Part shown: piece after piece, positions 37,361 to 49,200 of the stretch
Numbering within the stretch: position 1 is the stretch's first letter
Layout: each line of letters opens with the position of its first letter
From: Cruorifilaria tuberocauda
Lineage: Eukaryota > Nematoda > Chromadorea > Rhabditida > Onchocercidae
DNA: 64,000 nt
Direction of reading: 5' to 3'
Assembly (NCBI GenBank): GCA_013365365.1
Contig: JABVXU010000074.1
Span: forward strand, 1 to 64,000
Translations under genes and position numbers: made by a program
Notes under the pieces: model-generated
Seen by the model: only the letters and a program-made list of their open reading frames with translations
Told to the model about the DNA's origin: nothing
Databases searched by the model: none

Positions 37361-39629
37361 AAAACGAAGGAATTAAATATACATCTTGAGCTCAAAAGGG
37401 TATTGTGATATTTGAGCCTGAATCTATTTTGAAATTGGTTCAGCCTGAAAAGGTATTTAAGTTTGATAAGTCCTGTTCACAACAAGAAACATATAGGTCG
37501 AGCTTAAATTTCTCTAGTCAGTATGTAAAGAGATCCGACTTATTATAGAACTTCGTAGCAGTAACTGATAATTGTTTTTTCGTATCAATTGAAAATATGT
37601 GTTGTTTATTAGGAACTTTTTCTCGGCTATGAAAGCTCTTTGAATGTTTCTCTCTATCTCCTTCACATAAATATTTGGAAGTTCATTATTAACATTATTT
37701 CATTTTTTAAACAAATTTTGCTCGAAGTTACATAATTATTCTTATGTTTTGTGCGAGAGAGATATGGTCCTAGATTTCCGCATTTCATTTTATAGATGTA
37801 GATTTTCAGCAGTCCCTCTGTCATTCAATAACGATTTCGATGGCCACGTTCATTTTTTGCTTTATAAACAGGTTTCTACAGTTTTCTAACTTTGTGTTTT
37901 GTCGGTTTTTAGTTTTCAAAATAATTTATTTTCATCATTTTTCCATTACTACATAAAAATTGGAAAATTCTAATATGCAGTAAGCAATAGAGTCTGTTGG
38001 GGCTGGTGTTGAATGCAAAATTCGAGAAATTTTTTCCAACTTGACATATTCCCCGTTAGGATATCAGTTGCAGATATTAATTCCAAACTTATATTCTAAA
38101 ATTATGCGCATATCACACTGCATCTCAAACTTCTATTCAATCTTTATTTTTATTTTTTACAACCGCATGGTGGATGAGTCGAACATTTTGAAATTTTTCT
38201 CTAAATTGCAACTTCGAATTAATGTTATTGTTTTTCATGTTTAGCACATATCTTCAGGGATATTTATAATTTCTGGAAAATAAAGAAGTGAAAATTTGGC
38301 TTTTTTCTAGAAGTCTCTGCAATCTTCTTCTGTAAACTTCTTTCCTTAATTAATTGTACAGATCATAGTCGTTTGATTCATCTTTCTTCTTTCATTTTAA
38401 TTTGTCTATAAATATGGTTTATTTTCATTCGGTCATTTCCTTTTCCTCTTTCCTTATTTCATCAGTGATTGCATCATTATATCATTCGGATCATATATTG
38501 TCAGCTTAATTAGTAGCCCAGCTATGAATATACGGATTTCGAATTTTTTTTCCTTTATTTAACTTTTGCATTATTTATGATTATTTCTTTCGTATATTTG
38601 TTTAAAAATCAACAAATTATATTTAGGTGATGAAATACGGTCATCTTCTTAAGAGATATTTTGAAAGATGTAATTTATTGTTTTCTATTTGTAAAAACAA
38701 ATTGGAACTATACTGTGAGATTGTGACTCATCTAATACTGTTTCTTTTCATTTTTAGATACTTCAAATTTTTATGCTTTTATTTTTTTCTATGTTTGAAA
38801 ATATTTTTGTGTTTTATTGTCGTAGTTTATTTGATTTTATATTTTTATTGTGATATTGGTATTTGATGTTAAACGATGCAAATGAAATAATAGTTCGTCT
38901 ATTTGCCTGCTTTTTACTTCTTTTACTTCCACAGTGATTCAATTTTTTCTGCGACAGAAATGAAAAATGTTGGCATTTTTCTTAAATTGAGGAGTTGGAA
39001 ACTGGATATAGTAAGTGTATATTATAATGTTAATAAGCATTACTAGGTAATAAAGGAGATGAAAATATTAGTCCTACCTGAGATGTTAAACATTGTGGGT
39101 TTTCTTGTGAGATTCATTTGCTGTTTTAACTTGGTATCTATCAGAAAGAGGGATCAGTTCTTGATAATATCAATTTTTACTGATTCAAGATGTAGAAATG
39201 ATTGATAGAGAAAATGGGGCATTATTCGTCTTATTATTACTTTTATTTTGCATGTAATTTGTGAAGTTTTGTGGTATGTTTCTGTCAGAGATTAGTGTCA
39301 TTCGGTAAGATTTTTTGACCTGTCAGATATGACATAGAAATTGTCATGAGATTTTACTCATTTCCATTTGCATTTTCACAATGACTAGTAGGAATGGGAT
39401 AATGCTCTACCGCATTTCACTTACTGGACTCGTAGCAGGCGGTTGAAAAACGAATTGGCCGTAGAAAGGTATGTTAAGGGGAATCAGAAGTTTGAACTGC
39501 TTTGATAGGTATCAATGGGGGAAATTTATTTATATAAAATTGTTTAAAATGCGATAAGAACTTAACATCAAGCCTATGTGAGAAGTTTCAAATATCAAAT
39601 TTACTTCAGAAATTCTCCAAATATACAAG
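37361..39629. other. Intergenic region, MED13 to microprotein gene
   Basis: AT-rich with no supported gene. Open frames at 38041-38244 and 38627-38866 are Phe/Ile/Leu/Tyr-rich chance frames. An AATAAA near 38,280 could serve the MED13 message only if its 3'UTR is about 0.9 kb. A 79-bp block at 39392-39470 has a TAG acceptor, an open frame (FTYWTRSRRLKNEL) and a GTATGT donor, and could be an upstream exon of the next gene. Confidence 0.5.
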
Positions 39630-39886
39630 ATGATAGCTGGTGGTTTATCGAGTGTTCCAAAAGGTATATATTTTTCCTTGAGACAAGTTTTTTTGTCACG
39701 AAAATTCTTACACAAACAGATTTCGATTGAAGTGTCATAGGAATGAGCGAACCATTTCCGCCCAAATGTAGAAATGATCCACAGAATATAGCGGAACGAG
39801 AATTACAACAGCAACAGGCCAAACTGTTAAATGAAATAAATATGCAAGTGGAAAAATATTCTTCGACTACTGCGAAAAACGTTTAG
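39630..39886 (+). CDS. Two-exon microprotein, unknown function
   Basis: Exon 1 (39630-39663) encodes MIAGGLSSVPK and breaks inside a Gly codon at a GTATAT donor. Exon 2 (39741-39886) follows CATAG, re-enters in phase 1 and ends in TAG, giving 59 residues. A TTTACTTCAG acceptor lies 20 bp before the ATG, the usual place for spliced-leader addition, and an AATAAA begins about 5 bp after the stop. The protein has no signal peptide or membrane segment. It has a Pro/Cys patch (SEPFPPKCRNDPQ) and then a short Gln-rich amphipathic helix (ERELQQQQAKLLNEINMQ) that could form a coiled coil. I do not recognise the family. The same exon 1 is also open in another frame joined to the 39392-39470 block, but that reading stops soon into exon 2. 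Confidence 0.6.
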
Positions 39887-40397
39887 ATTTCAATAAAAAT
39901 TTGGAAATATAATCGGAACGCTCCATCCGTAATTTGTACAATATTTCGATGCTTGAAATAAAATTTCAGCTCTAGATTGATATAAGGGAAGTATTCAAAG
40001 CAAGGTCGTGCTAATCAATTTAAACTTCCTATTTTTAGTATTCATGTATTACCAATGATGTTTTTCGTAATCGATCACAAAATATCCCGATACATAGGTT
40101 TAGAAGGGAAGGCTATACTAATTGGAATTACCATTTGAAGAATTTTAAAGTTTTAATTAAAATGCTACCGAATTGTCAGCGGCTGGAGGAAACAAACATT
40201 TCGTTCCTCTAAAATCACCTGATCTTAAATGGAACTCGAATTCTATTATTTTGATTTTGATTCAAACTTTCACTCCAATCGAATCAAATGTAGAATGAAG
40301 GAAAAGAATACAAATCAACAACTGAAGTAATTTTATTTAGTCAATTGATCCCCGTGCCAGAATATATACAACGCCATTTCGGAAAAATACAGAAAGA
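39887..40397. other. Tail-to-tail intergenic region
   Basis: About 510 bp between the plus-strand microprotein stop and the minus-strand GH31 stop. AATAAA signals are seen for each: plus strand near 39,892 and minus strand at 40332-40337. Nothing else is visible. Confidence 0.7.
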
Positions 40398-43300
40398 TTA
40401 TTCCAGTAAAGTAAAATATGGTGGTGCATGATGGAAAAGTGGAGCCTGAAAAAAAAAGAAAATAATTGGTAATTAACAAAACTCCCTTTTATCAAAATTC
40501 TTTTCCAGTTCGCCTAAATTCACTTACTTCAACAGTTAATTTAGTTGATCCCCTGTAAATATCATGCGTTAGCTCATATTCCCAAACACCATCCGGTAGA
40601 AAAACAATTCGTGATGTTGCGCCCTCAATTAAAATTGGCGCAACGACCATAGTATTATCGATAACAAACTGATCGCCAGAACACAACGCTTCTGGATCTT
40701 CTGAGAGCCACCACATTGGCCTGAAATGCGGGAAATATAGTTTCTTATTTGGAACAAGTGCCCGTATTTTCATTAGTTTTAGCGAACTACCACATATTCT
40801 GTAACAGGAATGATTCCTAAAGCAACATTAAAGATTATTTTTGAACTTCCAATATAGAATTTTATCGTGATTTGAAATATTAATGGAATTAGCAGTCATA
40901 AAAGAACCTACAAACCGTATTATGGGTTGACCACTTCTGCAACTTTTCCGGCAGGCTTCGATCAAGAAATTTAACAGCTCATTACGTTTTTGCATAATCC
41001 GATGAAAAATATCACACATCTCGTCATCATATTGCCACGGGGGATATGAAAATTGCATTGATAGCAGGAACTCATTTGCCTAAAAGCATAATAACTACAC
41101 ATTTCCAACTCATTTATATTTGTTACAGTTAGCGGAACTGCTAAATAAAGTCATCCACTCATTCATTCATTACTTCGCTTATTTAACCCTAATTGTAGCC
41201 ATACGCATGGAATTCCCTAACGAAATATAAGTTTTTAGAATAACGCTATACATGAAATCCGACTACACGGGACTGAAAAGCTGATAACAACTCAAAATGT
41301 CTACAGTTGGTTGATTGATTGTTGTGGAGGAATACCACCATAGTTTATTTTAAATTTCAGTCATTTTGGCAATATTTTTACCATTTTTTACCATCACACT
41401 AAAACGGAACCCATTTTTTGAGGAGGATGAGATACAAGAAAACAAGAAATACTTCCTGTAATTCATTCTCTCCATACAAGTATGAATACAAATGAAAGGA
41501 AATAAAAAAGATGCCTGCATCCAGCGGATATACAGCTCCTTGCTACATTTTTGGCCATCATATCCATTACCACCTATCATATCTGGTAAATTATAGTAAT
41601 AACCATGCAATCCGAAATTAAGTACCATTGGTATTAAAGTATTCAACCCAATGTTATTCCTAAAATTATATTTGACAATACAGATATTGAAAGTCACATA
41701 TTCTTTTTTCAATTTTATAGCTGTTTACTGCAATAATATCAGACTACGAACAATTTTCAGATTTATCATTTCCTATCACATCAACTAGAGAAATTTTTTT
41801 AAAAAAAGAATTGTACAAACCAAGTTGACAGACGATCCATTGTTCTGTAAAATATTGGCAGGGACTGTGTACGACGAAAAACTCTTACCTGCAATGAATA
41901 AAGCAAGCAAAAATTTCATGCGTGATGCTGCTTCTCAAAAATTAATAGAACTTCAGTTCTGTTTCAAGAAATCATCAAGCGTACTCTATATGCATAAATT
42001 GAATTAGCCCATTTGAAAAATGAATGCTTTATTTAACTGATAGTCATTATTGCTTGGATTCATTCAAATTAGCTCTTATGCTACATAGATACAGTTGCAC
42101 ACGAAATCGAATTTGTTCAAATTTAAGTCAGATTTTGAGTTATTCCAAGCCTGGCTTATGCTAAATTTCGTTTCATAGTTTAATGATTTCAGTTTCTTCG
42201 CAAATATCAATCTCCCGATTCAGAAAAATGACTTTTCAAAAAATGCATAAATTATTTTCATTTCAGTTGTTTCGATATGAACCTCAATTGAGGATCCAAA
42301 GGAAGCAGCTGTTCGGACGTAAGCTTCACAAAAATCATTTGGCGAAGTGCCGGAATGGAGATGGACATCATTTGGAAGATAGGTCACTTCACCTGCATCA
42401 AATTTGAATGAAAATACACCAAGCTGAAAAGAAGCAAAAGCATTTTTTAAATATGCTTAAAAATGAATTATCCAATAGCGAGAAGCAATCATATATTCAA
42501 TTACTTCTACTTTTATACCTAATCTACTATTACTTATGCTTTTTAATTTTTGCCGTTAATTTTTTTACCTTTTTAATTCTTTCCAGTTGTTCACAAAACC
42601 AGCACACTGCTTCAGGATTTGTGAAGTCGACGACATATGCTAATCCTTGCCACCATTCAACAATTCCTGGTTGTCCGCTCGAATCTTTCACAAACAAATG
42701 CCGCAGTGCCAAATTTTTCCCGTTGTCACTTTCCAAATTGACAAATGGATGGACCCATACAGTTAGCCGAATCTCCCACTGATTCAATTGGTTACACATA
42801 CTTTCGACATCGGGGAACTTGGTCTTATTAAACTAAAATGCAGCAAGCAAATGAAAAAACTGAACTATACAAATATTAAAAACATTAAATGCCTGATTCC
42901 AAATTTTTTGGACTTCAAATTCAGAAACTAAGTTAAAAAACTAAGTTCAAAAACTTGAAACAGAAAACCAATCAAGTCAAATACAAAAAATATAAAGTTC
43001 AAATAAATTACCAAAAAACATACTTTAAAATCGCCATAATTTGTGGCCCAATTATCATCCAACTCAAGCTGGCAAATCGGTGCATGATGATTTAGAATTT
43101 CTTGAGCAAATTCAAGCACGTCATGTTGAGTTACTTTCTCCGAGTACCTTCAAATACAACTGCAAAGATTGATATTTCTTGCAGAATGACTAAGGATTAG
43201 ATAAATAAAAAGAAAAATAAAACAGTTCAATTATTACGCAAATAAGATAATTTACGATAATTAATATATCGCAATACAGATAATTACACAAAAAGACATA

Positions 43301-44687
43301 TGACCTTTGTTACCTTGCCCAGGTTGACCAAATAGGTTTACGAATCAGTGCTTCATCAGGAACATTTGTACATAAATCATACAAATTTCCATGAAGAATT
43401 ACGTGAAATTCACGTAACGTACAACGTTTCGCAGCAAACACCGAATAGGAAAGAATTGGTGCAATAGTGTTAGTCTAAAAATAAAGTGTTAAAAAAGGAA
43501 AAGGAAGCTTTTTGATCTGAACATTTCAATACCAGCAAAATTCAACTTGGAAGTTAAATATATCAAAGCATTTAAAAATTACTATGGCTCTTTAAATCGT
43601 TTTCTTCTTCAAGACTTAGGAATATCGTGACAGTCTTTACGCATATTAAATATCTATTGAAAACAAAACCCTAAATTTTAAAAATAATCCGTTCTTTTTT
43701 CCTTATATCATGATCAGGTAGTGGTTGAGCAAGTTAGACTACTTGGCAAAACATTAGCAAAGAATGTCATTTTTTCCAGCTTTCCAAATAATTTCAATTT
43801 TATTCTTTGGATAAAATTATTCTTCGGATATTTAAAAATTTTTTCATTTAATAAAATATAACTTACACAGAAACCAACATATGGAGAATTGTCAATTTGT
43901 GCCTGAAGTGAAAGACTGCCGCAGCTATATGCTGTCCAAAGTGGTATATCATCAGGGACAAAGATGGCAAATTTACTTGAACACAACCAGTATCGCTCCA
44001 TTCCAGATGAATTTTTAGCATTACCATAAAAATGATAAAATTGAGCCATTAGTTTGAAACTTCTATAACAGATTAGATGAGAAAACTCCTCAAGATTTTC
44101 AAAAAATTTCAAAAAAATACCTAATGGTTTCCAAATTTACACCAAAATAAAATAACTAATGGAAGAAAAAAACTTGGTAAAAGCCTACAATTGCACAAAT
44201 ATACAAATACCTTTAGTGTATCTGATGATAAATAAGGTGAAAAATATTGCGAAGTTTCAGCTAAAGGCCAAGTTTGCTGTGCTATCTGAGGACCACCATA
44301 CCAATGGCTCATTTCATCCGTCTGCACTATATCTTTCATGTAATGATAACCTTTGACGCTCATCCATTCAATTTCATACTTTTCATACAACTCTTCCGAT
44401 CCATCATATTTAATTCTTAGCTTAATTCCATTATCAATTTTAATTGTTAATAAGTTATCATTCATAGTATATTCTTTTATTTGTACAGTTGGATCAATAA
44501 TAGCACATCCAATATTCACTGTTAATGTTCGCTTAAATTCCTGTTTTGTTGTAGAAGGAATAGTAGTAGCACTAGAAGCAACAACTGGACTATGATGATC
44601 GGTCACATCATCAAATCGATTGATTGAAAGTAAGCGCTTTGTAAAATCAACTTGCAAATTGCCGACATGTAACGGTACTGCCGACAT
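40398..44687 (-). CDS. GH31 family glycosidase (MYORG-like)
   Basis: Eleven exons read right to left: 44687-44211, 44062-43867, 43474-43314, 43147-43024, 42832-42569, 42423-42283, 41888-41821, 41659-41515, 41079-40916, 40720-40528, 40445-40398; about 660 residues. GH31 enzymes hydrolyse alpha-glycosidic bonds with retention. Landmarks are [106 protein letters not shown] and [20 protein letters not shown]. The Asp in FKFDAGE is the expected nucleophile and the Asp in TMDRLS, 56 residues on, the expected acid/base; both match MYORG, a reported alpha-galactosidase, better than classical alpha-glucosidases. Substrate is inferred only. No signal peptide or membrane anchor is visible after the chosen Met, so an upstream exon may be missing. 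The exon 1-2 junction is out of phase as drawn; a weak GTGCAA donor 14 bp later would repair it. Exon 8 has a GC donor. Confidence 0.88.
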
Positions 44688-46211
44688 TTTGATCACTTTT
44701 TTCAGCAGGAATTTTACCTGGAAATAACAATACAATAATTTCAGAAATTTCAAAAAAAGATTTTTAAACAGAATTTCAACAACTATTAATTTGCACAAAT
44801 ATAATTAATTGTGCATGAAGAAAGAAATATAAAAGAGATCATGACATACAATAAATTAGATGATTAATTATAATATTTATGTCATCGTTGTGAAAGAAAA
44901 TCAACATCATTTTATTAATAACAAAGTTTGAAGAAAATACAAATTACAAATCACTATAATTGATTCAATTTGAAATTAAAATTAAGGAAGAAATCCAATA
45001 ACGAAGAGTAGCTAAAATGATTAAATATGAAATAAAGATATGAAAATATTTAGGTCTCAGGTAGGTTAAGCTGAACTTTGTGACTAAAATCCAAAAAAAC
45101 TTATCTATGAGTATTTCAAATAAACTTAATCTATAGAGTAGAGCTGAGTAAACGCAATAAACTAAATATTTCTTCATTAATTCATCTCTCAATTCTAAAA
45201 TTTACTTAAAATTTTGAAAACCTTTCAAATTACGAAATTCGTTGAACAATTTTGTGTCGAAGAGACAGGTGGTTTATATTTCGCTCCTTCAGCGTCTTTC
45301 ATGGACCATCTTTTTTTTCGTTACTGACGAACATCCTTTCGTACGTGAAGACTAAGATATTGGGAATGGGGGAAATGAAAGGCAGGGAGATTCAAAGTTC
45401 GGATTTTGCGTGAACGAGTTCATCATTAATTTGGTTCAAAAAAAAGAAAATATTTTGAAGTAAGATTTATAAAGATGATGAATATGAAGGAAAAGCTAGA
45501 CAAAAGAAGACGATGATTGTATATGATAGAAGTGAAGTGATACGCAGTTCGGTAATTCTGTTCAGTGTTCTGAAATATACAAATATTGATTAATTTTGGC
45601 AGACGCTCCATTCTTCCCATTTTATATGCGGGAAATGATTTGTTCATTTATTAGTTTATTCTACTGCATGAGGTGTAATATTATTTTCTCTCGAAAGTAT
45701 GAAGTGGCTATGCCAAGATTCATAATATTTCTGTTATTTTTTCTAAATCTTATCAGATATTTAGAAATATTAAATAATTTTAATAAAAGATTAAATTGCT
45801 GTTATTCACATTTTTCTCAATTTGCAAATTCCTGAAATACCTGACCCTGCATTAAAGAGAGTAAGAGCATACTTGCATAATTTTTACATAGATTGTTTAC
45901 GAATAACTTTTCCAAACATATTGACTTTATTTGGTAAAACAAAAAATTTGAGCCATTTTTTTCTCCGGCTCGAATAGTTTACAATATCCCCAATAGTTTA
46001 AATTTTACTCACTTGGCTAACCTTTGATAAATTAAAGAATGCACGAGTTCCAAAATTTTTAAAACCAGTTTTTGCAACGCTTTAATTACCATGGGTTAAA
46101 TAAATCTCCTAAGTTTTTTTGTGTAAAATATTGATCCTATGAACAAATTCATAAATTCAAAATTTAACGGATTTTCTCTTTTTTAGGTTGTGGGTGTAAA
46201 ACCTCTAATGT
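44688..46211. promoter_or_regulatory. Divergent GH31/SZT2 upstream region
   Basis: The GH31 (minus) and SZT2 (plus) starts face away from each other across about 1.5 kb without a credible gene; open frames at 44965-45192, 45426-45647 and 45596-45835 are AT-rich. On the minus strand a TATTTCCAG acceptor ends at 44718, 30 bp before the GH31 ATG. On the plus strand a CTCTTTTTTAG acceptor ends at 46186, 25 bp before the SZT2 ATG. Both fit spliced-leader addition sites. The region is the obvious place for promoters of both genes, but no specific element can be named. Confidence 0.45.
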
Positions 46212-49200
46212 ATGGAAAATATTAACGACTACTATAATAAAAAGAAAAATGAATTGAGTAAATGTGAAAATCATTCGACTAGTAATGGTTCTGATGTTCG
46301 AGAAGCAAGTAATGTGATATTATTGACGTCGGATAGTTCGAAAATCGGCAAATACACTCTAACATTATGGTATTTGAAACATATTAACAGCACAGTTGCA
46401 ATTGAAACATCAAACAAAGTATCATTTTATCTTGCTAATGATTTTTAAGTATTTTTTGTTTATAACTCGCTTATGTTCCCAGTTTTTTTCTTAAGCCTAT
46501 CTCCAGGAGTACAATTTACTGTTCTTTCAATTCCTTCATTTTTGCTTTTTGTCTTTAGTCTTTTTTGTCTTTAGAGGAAGCAAAAGGTAAATATTTGTAC
46601 TATATAAATTACCTCTCAAAAAAAAATGGAACTAGTAACACATTACTTTTTTTTGGAGACTTAAAGATTAATGAAATTTTATTAATGTAATTATTACTGC
46701 GGATTAAATCATTTTATTTCTCGTTTTTTCACCGTTTTAGCTTCTGATAATTATCACTTCCTTTCAGTTCTGAGGAAATTGACGGTAAATTTAATTATTA
46801 TTAGTAAGGTCGAATAAAAATAGCATTTTCAAAAGTTGTCGTACAATAGTTGTTTTGTTGAAAAGCATCGTGAAAATGATTTATGTGAACAACCCATGTT
46901 TCAAAAAATAACTTTTAAAGTAACTATTATTATTCCAAATTGTAAAACTATTGAGTTATATGGGAGACCATTAAATGACAAGGTTAGTAAATTATATCTT
47001 TTAAGGACGAGAATGAAGTAGAGGTTGTGAAAATTATTGCTCGAGACGGTGATGAAGTGCGTGGTGATGAGCAGCTTCTGGTAACAAGCAATACACTGAT
47101 ATCATATGTTGCACACAGTTATCGTTTTGTTTTTGTCATTGATGTCAGTCCTTCTACTTTCGTTGTGGTTCGTTTTTCTTTTTCGTAGATGTAAGACGAA
47201 AGTTTTTGATTAGTCTTAAAATCGATTTAACATTTTAGTCTGGTCGTTACTATTGAACTATGATCATGACTGTCATCAAATGCATTCCCTTCATATTTAT
47301 GAGTTAATCAGATTGATTTCTTGAAAAAGTTAGGAAAGAACAAGAAAAAGGAGACTAAGATTTCTCAGTTCAATTCATTTTATTCGTTTTCTTTCCACAT
47401 TGCAGGATGGGACAGTGAGTTGTACACCACATTCAAAAATTATAAAGCGACTACGACAATGCCTAGAAGGACTTCTTATGGAAGAAAATTTTCTACCAGC
47501 GAACAAGTTTTCACCTGAAATATTTATTACGATTTGTTTTTACAGTCCATTTATTGCTTTTGATGAGGATAGAGTTAGTAATTAAAAGTTTTTTTCTGAA
47601 TTTAAAAAAGGAAATACGCAAAGAGAAATAAAGAACCGGGTAGATCTCCGTGAAGTAATAACTAGTAGTCGCAGAAAGTAACACTTGTATAACTCTTGGA
47701 ACTGCAAAATACGATTTCGAAACACTTTTTTACTATTTGATATTGGTGCAGGAAAACTGTTCAAATCTATTAAAATAAGGAGGTGGATTCAGAAATAGGG
47801 TAAAGGGATAATATCCAGTAATCTTCTCCGCAAATAATCTCGATAATTTTGAGTAAAAAGTTCCATGTATTCTGTAATCTCTTTTTTTTAATCTAATTTA
47901 GCTACTGATAAAAGTTAGCAGTATTTATTATAGATTATTCTGCAAGGTTGTTTGCTTACAAAGAAGAACGTTGGTACTGTTCTGCGTTATGTTCGAGAGC
48001 GTTTTGCATTGTTTTGTAATAAATTATGTTGGACAATGCAGCCTCATTTGAGGAGGTGGAATCAAGAGCGAAAGAAATTACGGCAGGTAATAATAATAAA
48101 TCGTGTATATTTGACTGTTACTGAGATGATTTTTCTTTTTTTCCAATGAAAAATTGAAAAATTTATACATAATCTAATTTTTTTTAATTCTGATGTGCAC
48201 CACAACTGTTTCATCTGTTGCATGTAACATCTTTCTGTTCTCATTTGTAAACTTTTATCCACAATCGTTTATTTGATGAGTTAAAAAAAATCACGGAAAA
48301 TGTCACAACAGCTTTTCACCTTCAGTTTTTCAAATTTTGAAATATCTCAATAAATGTAAAATGTTTTGCGAATTTTACTTACATCCGATATGCTGCAATA
48401 AATTATAGCGTTGAGCAATCTACACTATATGACTAATTACAGAGAGCTGGTGATCTTCTACCGGAAAATTTTTTTCGCCTGCAATCTCATGTAACAGATG
48501 GATTCAGGGATTCAGTACTTACTGCTCAGTTGGTTTTCCTTTTTAGTGAAAGCATTGATGAGCTTTATGCTTTTGAAAATTCATTGTTCAGTATTAAAAA
48601 TGCAATGATAATTCAGGCTGACCAATTACACTCAGAGGAGGATAAAAATTTCAAGTACTGTCATAACTCCCGCCAATAAAAAAAAACACTGACAAATAAT
48701 CAATAAAGCCACAAAAGTAGCCTAAAAAGACAAAGCATTAATGCGGGGAAAAGTCATCTCAGGAACAACTAACATAACAAGCAATATCAAAGGAAGATTA
48801 GTGTTTAAAAAAATTTTTCCGAGAATTTCTTCTAGCGGAGTTCTTACTGAACATATTGTAATTGTGCTCATCTTTACATATTCTCATCTTTACAGGATGG
48901 CTCTTCGTGCTGGCTCCGTTGATGAAGGATTCATTAATTCAGAATGGTCATTAATGTTCATGCTAAGAGTTGGTCTCATTGGTTTGCAGTTACTACCAGA
49001 CACTTCGCAACCCAGTAAATATAACAGTATTTGTTTGCATAACCAATAATGCTTTTATTATGGAAAAATTCATGAATTTTTGCAATTTGCACATTTAAAT
49101 TTTTTTCGAAAAAAAGACTCAGAAAATAAAAAAATTCTATATGGTTCATTTTTGAAGCTTTGCAAAAAGCATAATGTCACGAGTTATTCCTAGTTTCTCA

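Noticed and set aside
46560..46760. Tiny exon-like pieces bounded by TTTAG/TTTCAG and GTAAAT
   Set aside because: Microexons of 10-17 bp could be placed in phase but are not needed for the SZT2 alignment.
46836..47021. Open frame ending LYGRPLNDK as an early SZT2 exon
   Set aside because: It would leave a 23-bp intron before the firm exon at 47006; direct splicing from 46418 to 47006 is in phase and fits the human spacing.
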